NCBI RefSeq assembly: GCF_009765785.1
Contig: NZ_LMUT01000007.1
Location: forward strand, 131,212-195,211
Length of the DNA stretch: 64,000 nucleotides
Direction of reading: 5' to 3'
Source: Granulicella sp. L46
Lineage (GTDB): Bacteria > Acidobacteriota > Terriglobia > Terriglobales > Acidobacteriaceae
Both the position numbers and the translations under genes were made by a program. The notes beneath the pieces are model-generated. The model had not been told where the DNA came from, ran no database searches, and saw nothing but the letters and a program-made list of their open reading frames with translations. Within the stretch, counting starts at the first letter, position 1. Each line of letters begins with the position of its first letter. This document shows, in pieces, positions 1 through 7,227 of this stretch.

Positions 1-2
1 CA

Positions 3-575
3 CTCGGTGATATCGAATTCTTCGACTACGTCATCCAGAGTGGACGCGCCGTGGCCTATCCCATCTATCAGGACACCTACGAGCGGCGTTTGCGGTACTC
101 TCTTCCGAGCGGTTCACAGGCGATCCAGCTGACTACCGACTGGTATAAGGATGCCGCGCGCACCCTTGATTACCTCGCTACTCGATCCGACATCGACAAC
201 AGCAAGCTCGCCTACCTTGGCGTGAGCATGGGATCAGCCGGGGGAATCATCTACGCGACCTTACTTCAGGACCGTCTCAAGACGGCCATCTTTCTCGATG
301 GAGGCTATTTCCTTGATCCACCACCTCCCGGCGGCGATCAGGCCGACTTCGCTCCGCGCATGAAAATGCCTGTACTCATGGTGAATGGACGCTATGATTA
401 CGTCTTCTCCATGAATCTATCGCAAGACCCCATGTTCGACATGCTCGGAACCCCGGCAAAGGATAAGAAGCACATCGTTCTGGAGACGTCGCACGACGTA
501 ACCGAGGACCGGCCACAGCTTGTGAAGGGCGTTCTGGATTGGCTTGACCTCTATCTTGGACAGGTCCACGAGTAG
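3..575 (+). CDS. alpha/beta hydrolase (dienelactone-hydrolase-like), 3' part only
   Basis: The reading frame is open from the window edge to the stop at 575, so the gene begins outside. The visible 190 residues are the C-terminal part of an alpha/beta hydrolase. They hold the nucleophile elbow GVSMGSAGG (G-x-S-x-G), a candidate acid in NGRYDYVF, and a candidate base in ETSHDVTED, in the usual Ser-Asp-His order. The protein ends VLDWLDLYLG, a typical last helix of prolyl-oligopeptidase or dienelactone-hydrolase relatives. Similar domains also occur as the C-terminal half of some acidobacterial Ser/Thr kinase fusions, so the missing N-terminal part may hold another domain. GTG at 51 could serve as a start, but it would remove conserved upstream strands and no ribosome binding site precedes it. 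Confidence 0.8.
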   Translation, partial: LGDIEFFDYVIQSGRAVAYPIYQDTYERRLRYSLPSGSQAIQLTTDWYKDAARTLDYLATRSDIDNSKLAYLGVSMGSAGGIIYATLLQDRLKTAIFLDGGYFLDPPPPGGDQADFAPRMKMPVLMVNGRYDYVFSMNLSQDPMFDMLGTPAKDKKHIVLETSHDVTEDRPQLVKGVLDWLDLYLGQVHE

Positions 576-683
576 CAGGTTCTTCTGCGCTCTGATAGTG
601 CGTCACCGAGAAGCCGACTCAAGCGGGCCAATTTCGACCACCGCCAGTTGCCTTGACTTTGCCGACTGATCATAGGAGGCGAT

Positions 684-1079
684 TCAACGCCAGGCGCCCA
701 GAATCAGGCCCATGACCGTGAGGCCCACCGTCAGAAACCCTCCGTTGATGAGCACGTAACTCCAGGGCTTGTGCTCAAACAAACAGACGATGGCGATTCC
801 CATAAAGCACCACCCAAATCCGGCGAGGAAACCGGCGGTCGCTCCCCAGGCCGCCGTCGTCGTCGGACTATCAAGGAATTTGGCCAGATTGAACGCCATC
901 ACCAGGCTGCACAGAAAACTGATCCCAAATATCTTTGCCGGGTTGCTAGCCGGCGGTTGGTCCTTGAAGCCATTGGCCTTCATCCAGGGCGCGGAAAAAA
1001 TCCGATACCACACACCGCCAAGCGCGAATAATGAGACAGCCGCACCAAGCACCGCCGCATAGTTTATGTGGCTGTTCAT
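684..1079 (-). CDS. DUF1761 family small membrane protein
   Basis: This 131-residue protein has four predicted membrane segments: residues 6-25, 50-68, 78-103 and 108-128. Between the first two lies the loop IFSAPWMKANGF, matching the WYSP...W motif region of DUF1761. The function of the family is unknown. The start codon overlaps the stop of the upstream SRPBCC gene in an ATGA arrangement, so the two are translationally coupled and belong to one transcript, probably controlled by the divergent TetR gene. Confidence 0.75.
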   Translation of the reverse strand: MNSHINYAAVLGAAVSLFALGGVWYRIFSAPWMKANGFKDQPPASNPAKIFGISFLCSLVMAFNLAKFLDSPTTTAAWGATAGFLAGFGWCFMGIAIVCLFEHKPWSYVLINGGFLTVGLTVMGLILGAWR

Positions 1080-1651
1080 CGTTTCTCCCCTTCTCGTGAA
1101 TGAGCAGATTTGTCCGCGGTTTCAGACATCTCCTTTTGCCAGTCGGTCGGTCCAGCCACAAAACGATGGTGCAGCATTGCGAGTATTTGCGCGTCTCCGG
1201 CTGCGAGATACTCATAGGCCGCATCCCATTCTGCTCCTCTCTGCCAGCCCGTTTGCGTCAGGCTCACAAGCGTGCCGTTTCCCATGCTCGTGAACTTGAA
1301 CACCGCGTGGGTTCGTGCGGTTCGCACATGCGGAAAGCGATCCGGAGCGAGCGCGCTGATCACGATCTCCTGCTCAGGTACGAAGCTCACAATGGTGCCG
1401 CCCCCTGTGCTACCGGGAAACTTCACGAGCCAGTCTCCGCCAGGCTTCAACTCGACCGACACCTCGGGCGCAAGCCAGCTGCTCAGCCCCTTGTTAGTCG
1501 TGAACGCTTCCCAGACATCATGCACGGAGGCGGGAATCGTCATCTCAATTCTCAACACCTGTGTGGAATCCTCTGTCCGTACGGGACTGGCAACCTGTGC
1601 CGAAGCACTCACTGATGCCACAAGAAGGAAGGCGAAAAAGGCAATTCTCAT
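1076..1651 (-). CDS. exported SRPBCC (AHSA1/START-like) protein
   Basis: The first residues MRIAFFAFLLVASVSASAQ form a clear Sec signal peptide, so I start at 1651 rather than at the longer frame opening at 1681. The remaining ~170 residues follow the AHSA1/SRPBCC pattern: a strand with TIPASVHDVWEAFTT, the helix around LSSWLAPE, strands with GGDWLVKF and GGTIVSFVPEQEI, and the long C-terminal helix starting WDAAYEYL. SRPBCC folds bind hydrophobic ligands in a deep cavity. An exported version is unusual because most AHSA1 proteins are cytosolic. It is the first gene of a two-gene unit with the DUF1761 membrane protein and is divergent from a TetR regulator, suggesting ligand-responsive control. 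Confidence 0.78.
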   Translation of the reverse strand: MRIAFFAFLLVASVSASAQVASPVRTEDSTQVLRIEMTIPASVHDVWEAFTTNKGLSSWLAPEVSVELKPGGDWLVKFPGSTGGGTIVSFVPEQEIVISALAPDRFPHVRTARTHAVFKFTSMGNGTLVSLTQTGWQRGAEWDAAYEYLAAGDAQILAMLHHRFVAGPTDWQKEMSETADKSAHSREGEKR

Positions 1652-1666
1652 AAAAGCTACCTCACT

Positions 1667-1684
1667 TAGTTGATCGTTCAAGTA
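1667..1684. promoter_or_regulatory. probable TetR operator between divergent genes
   Basis: TAGTTGATCGTTCAAGTA is an 18-bp near-perfect palindrome: 14 of 18 positions agree with its own reverse complement. It lies midway between the SRPBCC start (1651) and the TetR start (1730). Size, symmetry and position fit an operator controlling both directions. This is inference from symmetry and context. Confidence 0.6.
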
Positions 1685-1729
1685 AAGCCATCGTAACCTG
1701 AATTGTCAAGAAAGATTTTTAGGGTGCTT

Positions 1730-2359
1730 ATGGCGAATGTAGTTCCGACATCAAAGGTCAAGAAGCCCATCCTCGTGCAGTCCACCGGATCTGTGACTCG
1801 ACAGCGGCTCATTGAATCGGCGCGCTATTTATTTTGGGAAAGGGGTTTCGCCGGCACCTCGATGGCTGACTTGTTGGCCCACGCGAAGGTGAACTCCGGC
1901 AGTTTCTATCATTTCTTCGACAGCAAGGAAGCGCTGCTCCGTGAGGTTCTGGAAAGCTATCTGGTCGCGCTTCATCCGATGATCGTCGAGCCGGCCTACT
2001 CTGCGACCACCAAGCCGATCGAGCGCATCTTCGCGATCCTCGAAGGTTATCGCGAACGCATTGTCATGACGGATGCGCAATATGGTTGCCCGCTCGGGCG
2101 CCTGGCGCTGGAAATCGATCCGGAAAACCGTCCCGCGCACAAACTCATCGCCGAGAATTTTCGCGGATGGATCGACGCCGTACGTGATTGCCTCCAAGCT
2201 GCGAAGCTCCCCGCAGGCACGGATATCGAGGCCCTCGCAACCTATGTGCTTGCCACTATGGAAGGCGGTGTCATGCTCTCAAGGTCCTACGGCTCCGTAG
2301 ATCCTTTTGATCGGACGGTGAAAGCACTGCGAGAACATTTTCGTCTTCTGATGAAGTAG
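1730..2359 (+). CDS. TetR/AcrR family transcriptional regulator
   Basis: The protein has 209 residues. The N-terminal helix-turn-helix is typical of TetR: TRQRLIESARYLFWERG, then FAGTSMADLLAHAKVNSGSFYHFFDSK. The C-terminal half is an all-helical ligand domain with a TetR_C signature near YGCPLGRLALEID. I choose ATG at 1730, five bases after AGGG. TTG at 1703 would add nine residues without a better binding site. It is transcribed away from the SRPBCC/DUF1761 pair and probably represses it, and itself, through the palindrome at 1667-1684. Confidence 0.88.
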   Translation: MANVVPTSKVKKPILVQSTGSVTRQRLIESARYLFWERGFAGTSMADLLAHAKVNSGSFYHFFDSKEALLREVLESYLVALHPMIVEPAYSATTKPIERIFAILEGYRERIVMTDAQYGCPLGRLALEIDPENRPAHKLIAENFRGWIDAVRDCLQAAKLPAGTDIEALATYVLATMEGGVMLSRSYGSVDPFDRTVKALREHFRLLMK

Positions 2360-2439
2360 TTGCCGAAAACGCCGTGTTTCTGGAACGATTTGGTAAGGTT
2401 CTAACGAAAGGCGAACTTGCTTTCTTTGGGAGACAGGCG

Positions 2440-3225
2440 ATGAAACGACCGTCGGACTTGCTCTTTGGCGCATGGAATCCCATCGCTCTGTTCACGTCTC
2501 GATATTTCGGTGCGAAGAGAACAAAGGCTGCGCTCCCTACCAATCATCGGAAGCAAGCCGAGGAATTAGATCAATTAGCATCGACCATCCAGACACCCGC
2601 GGATGCTCGTCGCTTCGTCGATTTCCTGGCCGACCTGTTCTCCAAGGAAACGCCCTCTGCCTGGACAAGGAACTCTCTCCTTGGCCTCATAGCGCGGGCG
2701 GAATTCTCTGCGGTGTCAGACCCGCAAAAGACTATCCCCGAGCCGCGCCTTGCCGAAGCCTGGAACGCGTATGTCGACACCATCAGTGCGCCTGAAGATC
2801 AGAAGGTAGCCGCCGCCGAAATTCACAACCTGCGAGACGCATTCCTCACAGCTGCCCACATCGCCCGAAATCGGGGTTCCCGGAACTTTTGGGTTGTCCC
2901 CTCGATCTACGCCACGCTGCCGGATGGACGTCTGGCCCCTGGTTGCCGCGCAGTGGAATCGATCCGCGTGCTTTGGGATCTCGCCAACATGCCCGAAAAC
3001 ATCAAAGCAGCCCGTGATCGTGCGAGCAAGGGCGTGCTCATGTCCGATCTCTACCGCAAACCACCGCAATCGCCGAGCTCGTCAGCCACAGGGGGCGACA
3101 TGCTATCGGCTGGTATAAGAAACCCCTATCCCATAGACCTTGCCCAACGAAAGTACATCCAGCTCAACGGCAACAAGGCATTCAGCCGTGCGGTGATCGC
3201 GATGCTCACGAAAACATTGTCGTGA
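2440..3225 (+). CDS. hypothetical protein, unrecognised
   Basis: This is a 261-residue protein with no family I recognise. ATG at 2440 is preceded by GGGAGA at a usable distance; the frame is open back to GTG at 2374. The protein looks soluble and mainly helical, with a proline/serine-rich patch PPQSPSSS near residue 210 and no signal peptide or membrane segment. It follows the TetR gene by 80 bases on the same strand and could share its transcript. It is separated from the eCIS block by a 420-base gap, so I do not count it as part of that locus. Confidence 0.5.
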   Translation: MKRPSDLLFGAWNPIALFTSRYFGAKRTKAALPTNHRKQAEELDQLASTIQTPADARRFVDFLADLFSKETPSAWTRNSLLGLIARAEFSAVSDPQKTIPEPRLAEAWNAYVDTISAPEDQKVAAAEIHNLRDAFLTAAHIARNRGSRNFWVVPSIYATLPDGRLAPGCRAVESIRVLWDLANMPENIKAARDRASKGVLMSDLYRKPPQSPSSSATGGDMLSAGIRNPYPIDLAQRKYIQLNGNKAFSRAVIAMLTKTLS

Positions 3226-3645
3226 TCTAGCTTCGCAAACATGCCAATCGCACATGAGGGGTTCCATTGTCCGCTACTCACTAATCGCTACTCGCTCGCC
3301 GAGCTTATAAAGGCCGAGTTGCACTACTTTTGTGCAAAACGCTCATCCCGGCCGGCTATGTGTAAGAAAATTTAGGCAAAAGTAGTTTTAAACAGTTCCA
3401 AAATAATGAAATCGCATTATGATGGGTGCCTGTCCGCTTTGAATGCTCCGAGCTTTTTCGTTGCCTCACTTACGCTCGGAGCGTCTTCCTTCCAGACTGA
3501 AGTTCGCTCGGCAAAGAAATCTCGAAGCTGAACAATACACGACCTGTTCCCGCCGAGGTAAAGCTCCGCGCGGTTGATAGGGCATTAAGAGAGATGACTC
3601 CCGGCGCATTGTCTCGTGGCATAACGATTGCCAGAAGGTGTCTTT
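3226..3645 (+). promoter_or_regulatory. 420-base intergenic control region upstream of the eCIS regulator
   Basis: No gene is supported here. The region is AT-richer than its neighbours around 3340-3425 and holds two inverted repeats: TTGCAC-N7-GTGCAA at 3319-3337 and ATAATG-N6-CATTAT at 3403-3420. A sequence resembling a sigma-54 -24/-12 element, TGGCATAACGATTGCC (GG-N10-GC), lies at 3617-3632. It would place the transcript start at about 3643, after the ribosome binding site, so it is doubtful as a real promoter. The region probably holds the promoter of the regulator gene at 3646. Confidence 0.4.
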
Positions 3646-5022
3646 ATGCAATCACCCCAGGCGAAACTCCCCGGTTCACGGGCGCTATTCTTCAATTCAT
3701 GCGCCGGCGCATGTGGGGATGTGATTCCGCTCCTCGAGTCCCGCGGCCTTCGCGTGACGGAGCGGCGCTTGGACGTCGACGCAGAGAATTACACGGCTTC
3801 CGTGCGCCCCGATTGGATCTTCATCGAACACTCGCAGCAGAGTCCGCGGGATTGGCAGCGGATTGCATTCGACGTAAGGCGCGCCAGCCCGGAGACTCCG
3901 ATGCTCCTACTCGTGGCGGGAGGGTCGGAGGAGACCGCGGTTGCGGCGCTGCGTCTGGGAGTTGAGGATTACATTGCACTGCCGGTTGAGGCGCAGTCTC
4001 TCTCCGAGGCGCTGGCACGATGCGCACGGTGCCAGCGGCGCGATAGGCAGTGGGGGCAGGCCGCGGAAAGGGAACTGAACCCGTCGTGTGATGCGATGGT
4101 GGGTGCTAGCGAAAATCTGTCGCGCGTCAAGAACTATATGAAGCGAGTGGCTGCGTCGGATTGTACGGTCCTGATTACGGGAGAAACCGGCACGGGAAAG
4201 GAACTGGCGGCGGAGTTCATTCACAGTCAGAGCAGCCGCCGCAACAAACCATTCGTCTGCGTGAACTGCGCGGCGATTCCGGATCCACTCCTCGAAAGCG
4301 AGTTGTTCGGCCACATCCGCGGCGCGTTCACAGGCGCCGACAGCAAGCGTGACGGCTTGTTTGCATCGGCCGAAGGAGGAACCGTTCTGCTAGATGAGAT
4401 CGGCGACATGAGCCTCACCGCCCAGGCCAAAATCCTTCGGGTGCTTGAAAAGAAGGAGGTCTCGCGGCTCGGCGGAACGCAGCGGCAAAAAGTCGATATC
4501 CGATTTTTGGCGGCTACCAACCAGGATCTTGAAAACATGACGGAGCTTGGCACTTTCCGACGCGATCTTTATTACCGGCTGAACGTCGCGCGCGTTGAGC
4601 TACCTCCACTGCGGGAGCGCAAAGACGACATTCATCTGCTGGTCGAGCATTACCGCAAGCTGCTGGGCGGCGATGAAGTCGCCCGTATCTCGGAAGACTG
4701 TATGCGTCATCTCAGCCGGCATAACTGGCCGGGAAATATACGGGAATTAAAAAACGTTCTGGAAAGCATCTTTCTGCATTGCACCTCGGATGAGGCCCAA
4801 GTGGACGATCTGCCTCCGCGTCTGCTGGATACCTCGCAGGAACCGCGCTTGTCGCCAGACGAGCGAGAACGGCTTGTAGAAGCTCTCTGCGCCACGAGAT
4901 GGAACAAAAGCCGCGCCGCCGAAAAACTCAGATGGTCGCGCATGACCCTTTATAGAAAGATGGCGAAGTATCAACTCTCGTCGGTGGCCGCATCCCTCCG
5001 TGGTGGCGCCAGTGCACTGTAA
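3646..5022 (+). CDS. sigma-54-dependent enhancer-binding protein with receiver-like N domain, eCIS-linked
   Basis: The 458-residue regulator has three parts. Residues 1-125 resemble a receiver domain, but the phospho-acceptor strand reads WIFIEHSQQ, so the usual Asp is missing. The AAA+ domain has Walker A GETGTGKE (about residue 179), the sigma-54 contact loop GAFTGA (about 226), LLDEIGDM and the arginine-finger region FRRDLYYRL. The C-terminal Fis-type helix-turn-helix is WNKSRAAEKL...MTLYRKM. ATG 3646 follows AAGGTG by six bases. The gene directly precedes the particle genes. Its stop codon lies inside an inverted repeat that looks like an activator site, and a -24/-12 element precedes the next gene, so I infer that it switches on the eCIS operon. 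Confidence 0.88.
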   Translation: MQSPQAKLPGSRALFFNSCAGACGDVIPLLESRGLRVTERRLDVDAENYTASVRPDWIFIEHSQQSPRDWQRIAFDVRRASPETPMLLLVAGGSEETAVAALRLGVEDYIALPVEAQSLSEALARCARCQRRDRQWGQAAERELNPSCDAMVGASENLSRVKNYMKRVAASDCTVLITGETGTGKELAAEFIHSQSSRRNKPFVCVNCAAIPDPLLESELFGHIRGAFTGADSKRDGLFASAEGGTVLLDEIGDMSLTAQAKILRVLEKKEVSRLGGTQRQKVDIRFLAATNQDLENMTELGTFRRDLYYRLNVARVELPPLRERKDDIHLLVEHYRKLLGGDEVARISEDCMRHLSRHNWPGNIRELKNVLESIFLHCTSDEAQVDDLPPRLLDTSQEPRLSPDERERLVEALCATRWNKSRAAEKLRWSRMTLYRKMAKYQLSSVAASLRGGASAL

Positions 5023-5055
5023 CATCGCGTTACAGTTGTCACATTCGCTTGTGAC
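5016..5055. promoter_or_regulatory. two adjacent inverted repeats, candidate upstream activating sites
   Basis: Two perfect dyads stand side by side: ACTGTAAC-N5-GTTACAGT at 5016-5036 (8-bp arms, overlapping the stop codon of the regulator gene) and GTCACA-N6-TGTGAC at 5038-5055. Their left halves share TGT(A/C)ACA. They lie about 200 bases upstream of the candidate sigma-54 promoter, a normal distance for enhancer sites bound by an NtrC-type activator. Confidence 0.55.
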
Positions 5056-5111
5056 GCGCGCTATGTCGTTGCTACACCAAGCCTGAATTGACCAAATCCG
5101 CTTCCGATTAC

Positions 5112-5139
5112 CACACCGCTCCTGTACAGGTGTGACACC
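5112..5139. promoter_or_regulatory. overlapping palindromes in the eCIS leader
   Basis: CACACC (5112-5117) pairs with GGTGTG (5129-5134); inside lies the perfect palindrome CCTGTACAGG (5121-5130), and GGTGT-G-ACACC (5129-5139) overlaps its end. The TGTGAC core resembles the dyad at 5038-5055. This may be a third activator site or the site of another regulator. Confidence 0.35.
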
Positions 5140-5233
5140 GAGTCCAATCGCGGATCTCTTGTCCCCGCCCTTCATGCTTCATATTTCATACGTTTCACGC
5201 GCCGTGCGCGAAGAACGGCGTTGTGGATTTCTG

Positions 5234-5249
5234 TGGCCACACACGTGCA
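5234..5249 (+). promoter_or_regulatory. candidate sigma-54 (-24/-12) promoter of the eCIS operon
   Basis: TGGCCACACACGTGCA has GG and GC exactly ten bases apart, with TGGC and TGCA matching the sigma-54 consensus. Transcription would begin near 5260, just before AGGAAG and the ATG at 5271, giving a very short leader. It is the only GG-N10-GC I found between the dyads and the first structural gene. Confidence 0.45.
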
Positions 5250-5270
5250 ATTACAGTCGCAGGAAGCCCG

Positions 5271-5528
5271 ATGATGCACGAAGCGCACGAGCACCAAACC
5301 GGGGATGAGCTGGAAGCGCGCTACGCAAATTACTTCGACGTGGGCCACAACGCGTTCGAAGTTGTGTTGGCGTTCGGCCAGTACGAGGTTGTAAGTCGGC
5401 CTCGTATCCACACAAGAATCATCGCTGCGCCGGCGTACGCCAAGGCCTTGCTCGGCTTGTTAACGTCCGCTATCGAGGACTACGAGAAGTTGTACGGAGA
5501 AATTGCTGCTGGGAGCAAACATGAGTGA
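5271..5528 (+). CDS. DUF3467 family protein, first gene of the eCIS operon
   Basis: This 85-residue protein matches DUF3467: ARYANYFDVGHNAFEVVLAFGQY, then IHTRIIAAPAYAKALLGLL and a final helix. Family members are small cytosolic proteins of unknown role. ATG at 5271 follows AGGAAG; the frame extends to GTG at 5223, but that would place the start upstream of the candidate promoter. The end overlaps the ATG of the following DUF4255 gene by eight bases, which ties it tightly to the structural genes. No structural particle role is known for the family, so assembly help or regulation are both possible. Confidence 0.75.
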   Translation: MMHEAHEHQTGDELEARYANYFDVGHNAFEVVLAFGQYEVVSRPRIHTRIIAAPAYAKALLGLLTSAIEDYEKLYGEIAAGSKHE

Positions 5529-6111
5529 CTACCCGGTGATCAGCGCCGTCAGCCAGACGCTGCGCACGCTGCTAACCGCAAACATTACCGACAGCACGGA
5601 CAGTCAGATCAAGAACGTGCCGATTGAGCTGCTTTCTCCGCCGGAGATGCAGGAAGTCCACGAGAATCTGGGAATTTCAGTGTGGCTATATCGCGTAAGC
5701 CGCATGGCCGACATGCTCAACGAACCCCCGCAGCGAATCAGTGCGACCCAGATCGTCAACACTCCGCTGCCCATACTGCTTTACTACCTGATCACGCCGG
5801 TGGCCGACGATCCGTTAACGCGTCACGCGCTCATGGGCAAGGTTCTGCAGGTAATGTATGACCACTCCGTTTTGCGCGGCGCCGATCTCCAAGGAATCCT
5901 GATGGGCACGACAGATCAACTGCGCGTAGTTTTGGAAACCCTGACCCTCGAGGAACTGAGCCTCGTGTGGGAGGCGTTGAGCGAGCCTTATCAACTTTCG
6001 GTGAGTTACATGATTCAACTGGCGAGCATCGATTCGGAAATGCAGCCCGTACAGTCCTCCACAGTGCTCGAGAGAAATCAGGTGTTTTCGAAAATCCAGT
6101 CGGCGAATTGA
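5521..6111 (+). CDS. eCIS tail-terminator-like protein (DUF4255, Afp16/Pvc16 family)
   Basis: The 196-residue protein has the DUF4255 (Pvc16 N-terminal) features: an opening helix ISAVSQTLRTLLTANI, the LSPPEMQEV...ISVWLYRV segment, PLPILLYYLITPV and the downstream MGKVLQVMYDH. Afp16/Pvc16 proteins cap the end of the tube and sheath and set or end their polymerisation. ATG at 5521 lies inside the end of the DUF3467 gene, with GGGAG seven bases before it. In many eCIS loci this gene comes early, next to the sheath genes, as here. Confidence 0.85.
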   Translation: MSDYPVISAVSQTLRTLLTANITDSTDSQIKNVPIELLSPPEMQEVHENLGISVWLYRVSRMADMLNEPPQRISATQIVNTPLPILLYYLITPVADDPLTRHALMGKVLQVMYDHSVLRGADLQGILMGTTDQLRVVLETLTLEELSLVWEALSEPYQLSVSYMIQLASIDSEMQPVQSSTVLERNQVFSKIQSAN

Positions 6112-6122
6112 GGAGTTCGACA

Positions 6123-7205
6123 GTGGCAAGTAGCTGGACCATCAGCGGCGCAGACGGCACGTTGTACACGGTCACGACCGACGTGACGACGACCTACTAT
6201 GCGGTGATCACAGGCGCCGTAACGGATGAGACTTTCGGCAGTTTCAATATGCCAGGTTTCGCAGTCGAGCTGACGCGGGACGATCTCCAGAGCAAGAACA
6301 CACCGGAAGGACTCTACGCCGTCACGGGCCGCCCGGTACTCTCTTTCCCGAAACTGTCTTCGACCAGCTACAAAGTGAACTACACACTCGCAGCCCCGGG
6401 TTTTCGTAACTATCCCGTTCAGGTCACGATTCCCGTCAATGCCACTTTCCCCGTGAGCGCGCCGGCGGTGGGGATGCGCCGGCTCCCGGTGCGGCTGCAG
6501 GGGCGCGTAGTCTCCGAGTCCAACGGGCTGCCTATCATCGGCGCATCGGTAGTGTCGGTGGACAATCCGACTCCGCCGTCTCCGCCGCCCCCACCTCCTA
6601 TCCCGCACTCGATGCTGCTGCGGTCGCAGCTCTATGCGGCGCATGTAGTGGGCGCTCCGGTGCAGGCTGTCACGCTCACTCAGACCGGAAATACGCAGCT
6701 CGCGCAGCCGGCAGCAGCGGGCACGACCACGGTTTTTCTAAACGCGACGGGTGGATTATCGGGATCGGCTTTCATTCAGATCATGACACCGGACACGACG
6801 CTGGTGGAATACGCGATCGTGACGAGCACAGGACCGGCGACGGGCCAGGTCAATCTAGCCACGCCGCTCAATCGCAGCTACGGCACAGGCGCGGCCTCGA
6901 CGGTCAACTTTGTCACCGCGGCTTTGGCGGGAACCGCGGCGCATTTGCTGGCCGATCCGAATGCCGGCGACGGCATTCTCGTGGCGGATGCGCTGCTCAC
7001 GGCAACCACCCTCGTGATAGACGATGGATCGCCCGCAGTGGAATACCACGAAGTCGGTGCGGTGACCGACAGCATGGGCTACTACGCCTTCAATGGTGTG
7101 GGCCGCGTTCAGGAATTATTTTTGCAGGCCAATGGGGCAACGCCTCCAACGCCGTGGATGATCGAGTTCGATCAGCCAACCAACATTGTGAATTTCAGCA
7201 TATAG
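6123..7205 (+). CDS. eCIS-associated protein with carboxypeptidase-regulatory-like domain
   Basis: GTG at 6123 follows GAGGAG at a good distance. The 360-residue protein starts with a beta-rich region (residues 1-120, strands with YTVTTDVTTTYYAVI). It continues with a carboxypeptidase-regulatory-like (transthyretin-fold) segment around LQGRVVSESNGLPIIGASV, which is interrupted by a run of prolines (PPSPPPPPPIP) and a ~170-residue insert, then completed by TDSMGYYAFNGVGRVQELFL near the C terminus. Such folds are adhesive or structural modules. Its place between the terminator and sheath genes suggests a particle component, but I know no characterised homologue in Afp or PVC. Confidence 0.6.
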   Translation: MASSWTISGADGTLYTVTTDVTTTYYAVITGAVTDETFGSFNMPGFAVELTRDDLQSKNTPEGLYAVTGRPVLSFPKLSSTSYKVNYTLAAPGFRNYPVQVTIPVNATFPVSAPAVGMRRLPVRLQGRVVSESNGLPIIGASVVSVDNPTPPSPPPPPPIPHSMLLRSQLYAAHVVGAPVQAVTLTQTGNTQLAQPAAAGTTTVFLNATGGLSGSAFIQIMTPDTTLVEYAIVTSTGPATGQVNLATPLNRSYGTGAASTVNFVTAALAGTAAHLLADPNAGDGILVADALLTATTLVIDDGSPAVEYHEVGAVTDSMGYYAFNGVGRVQELFLQANGATPPTPWMIEFDQPTNIVNFSI

Positions 7206-7227
7206 CGATCGTCACAAGGAGAAAGCC

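Noticed and set aside
3617-3632. Sigma-54 promoter for the activator gene itself
   Set aside because: Spacing and core match, but the transcript would begin at ~3643, after the AAGGTG ribosome binding site and only three bases before the ATG.
5223-5270. GTG 5223 as the start of DUF3467
   Set aside because: The added 16 residues are not part of the family pattern and lack a ribosome binding site; AGGAAG directs ATG 5271.
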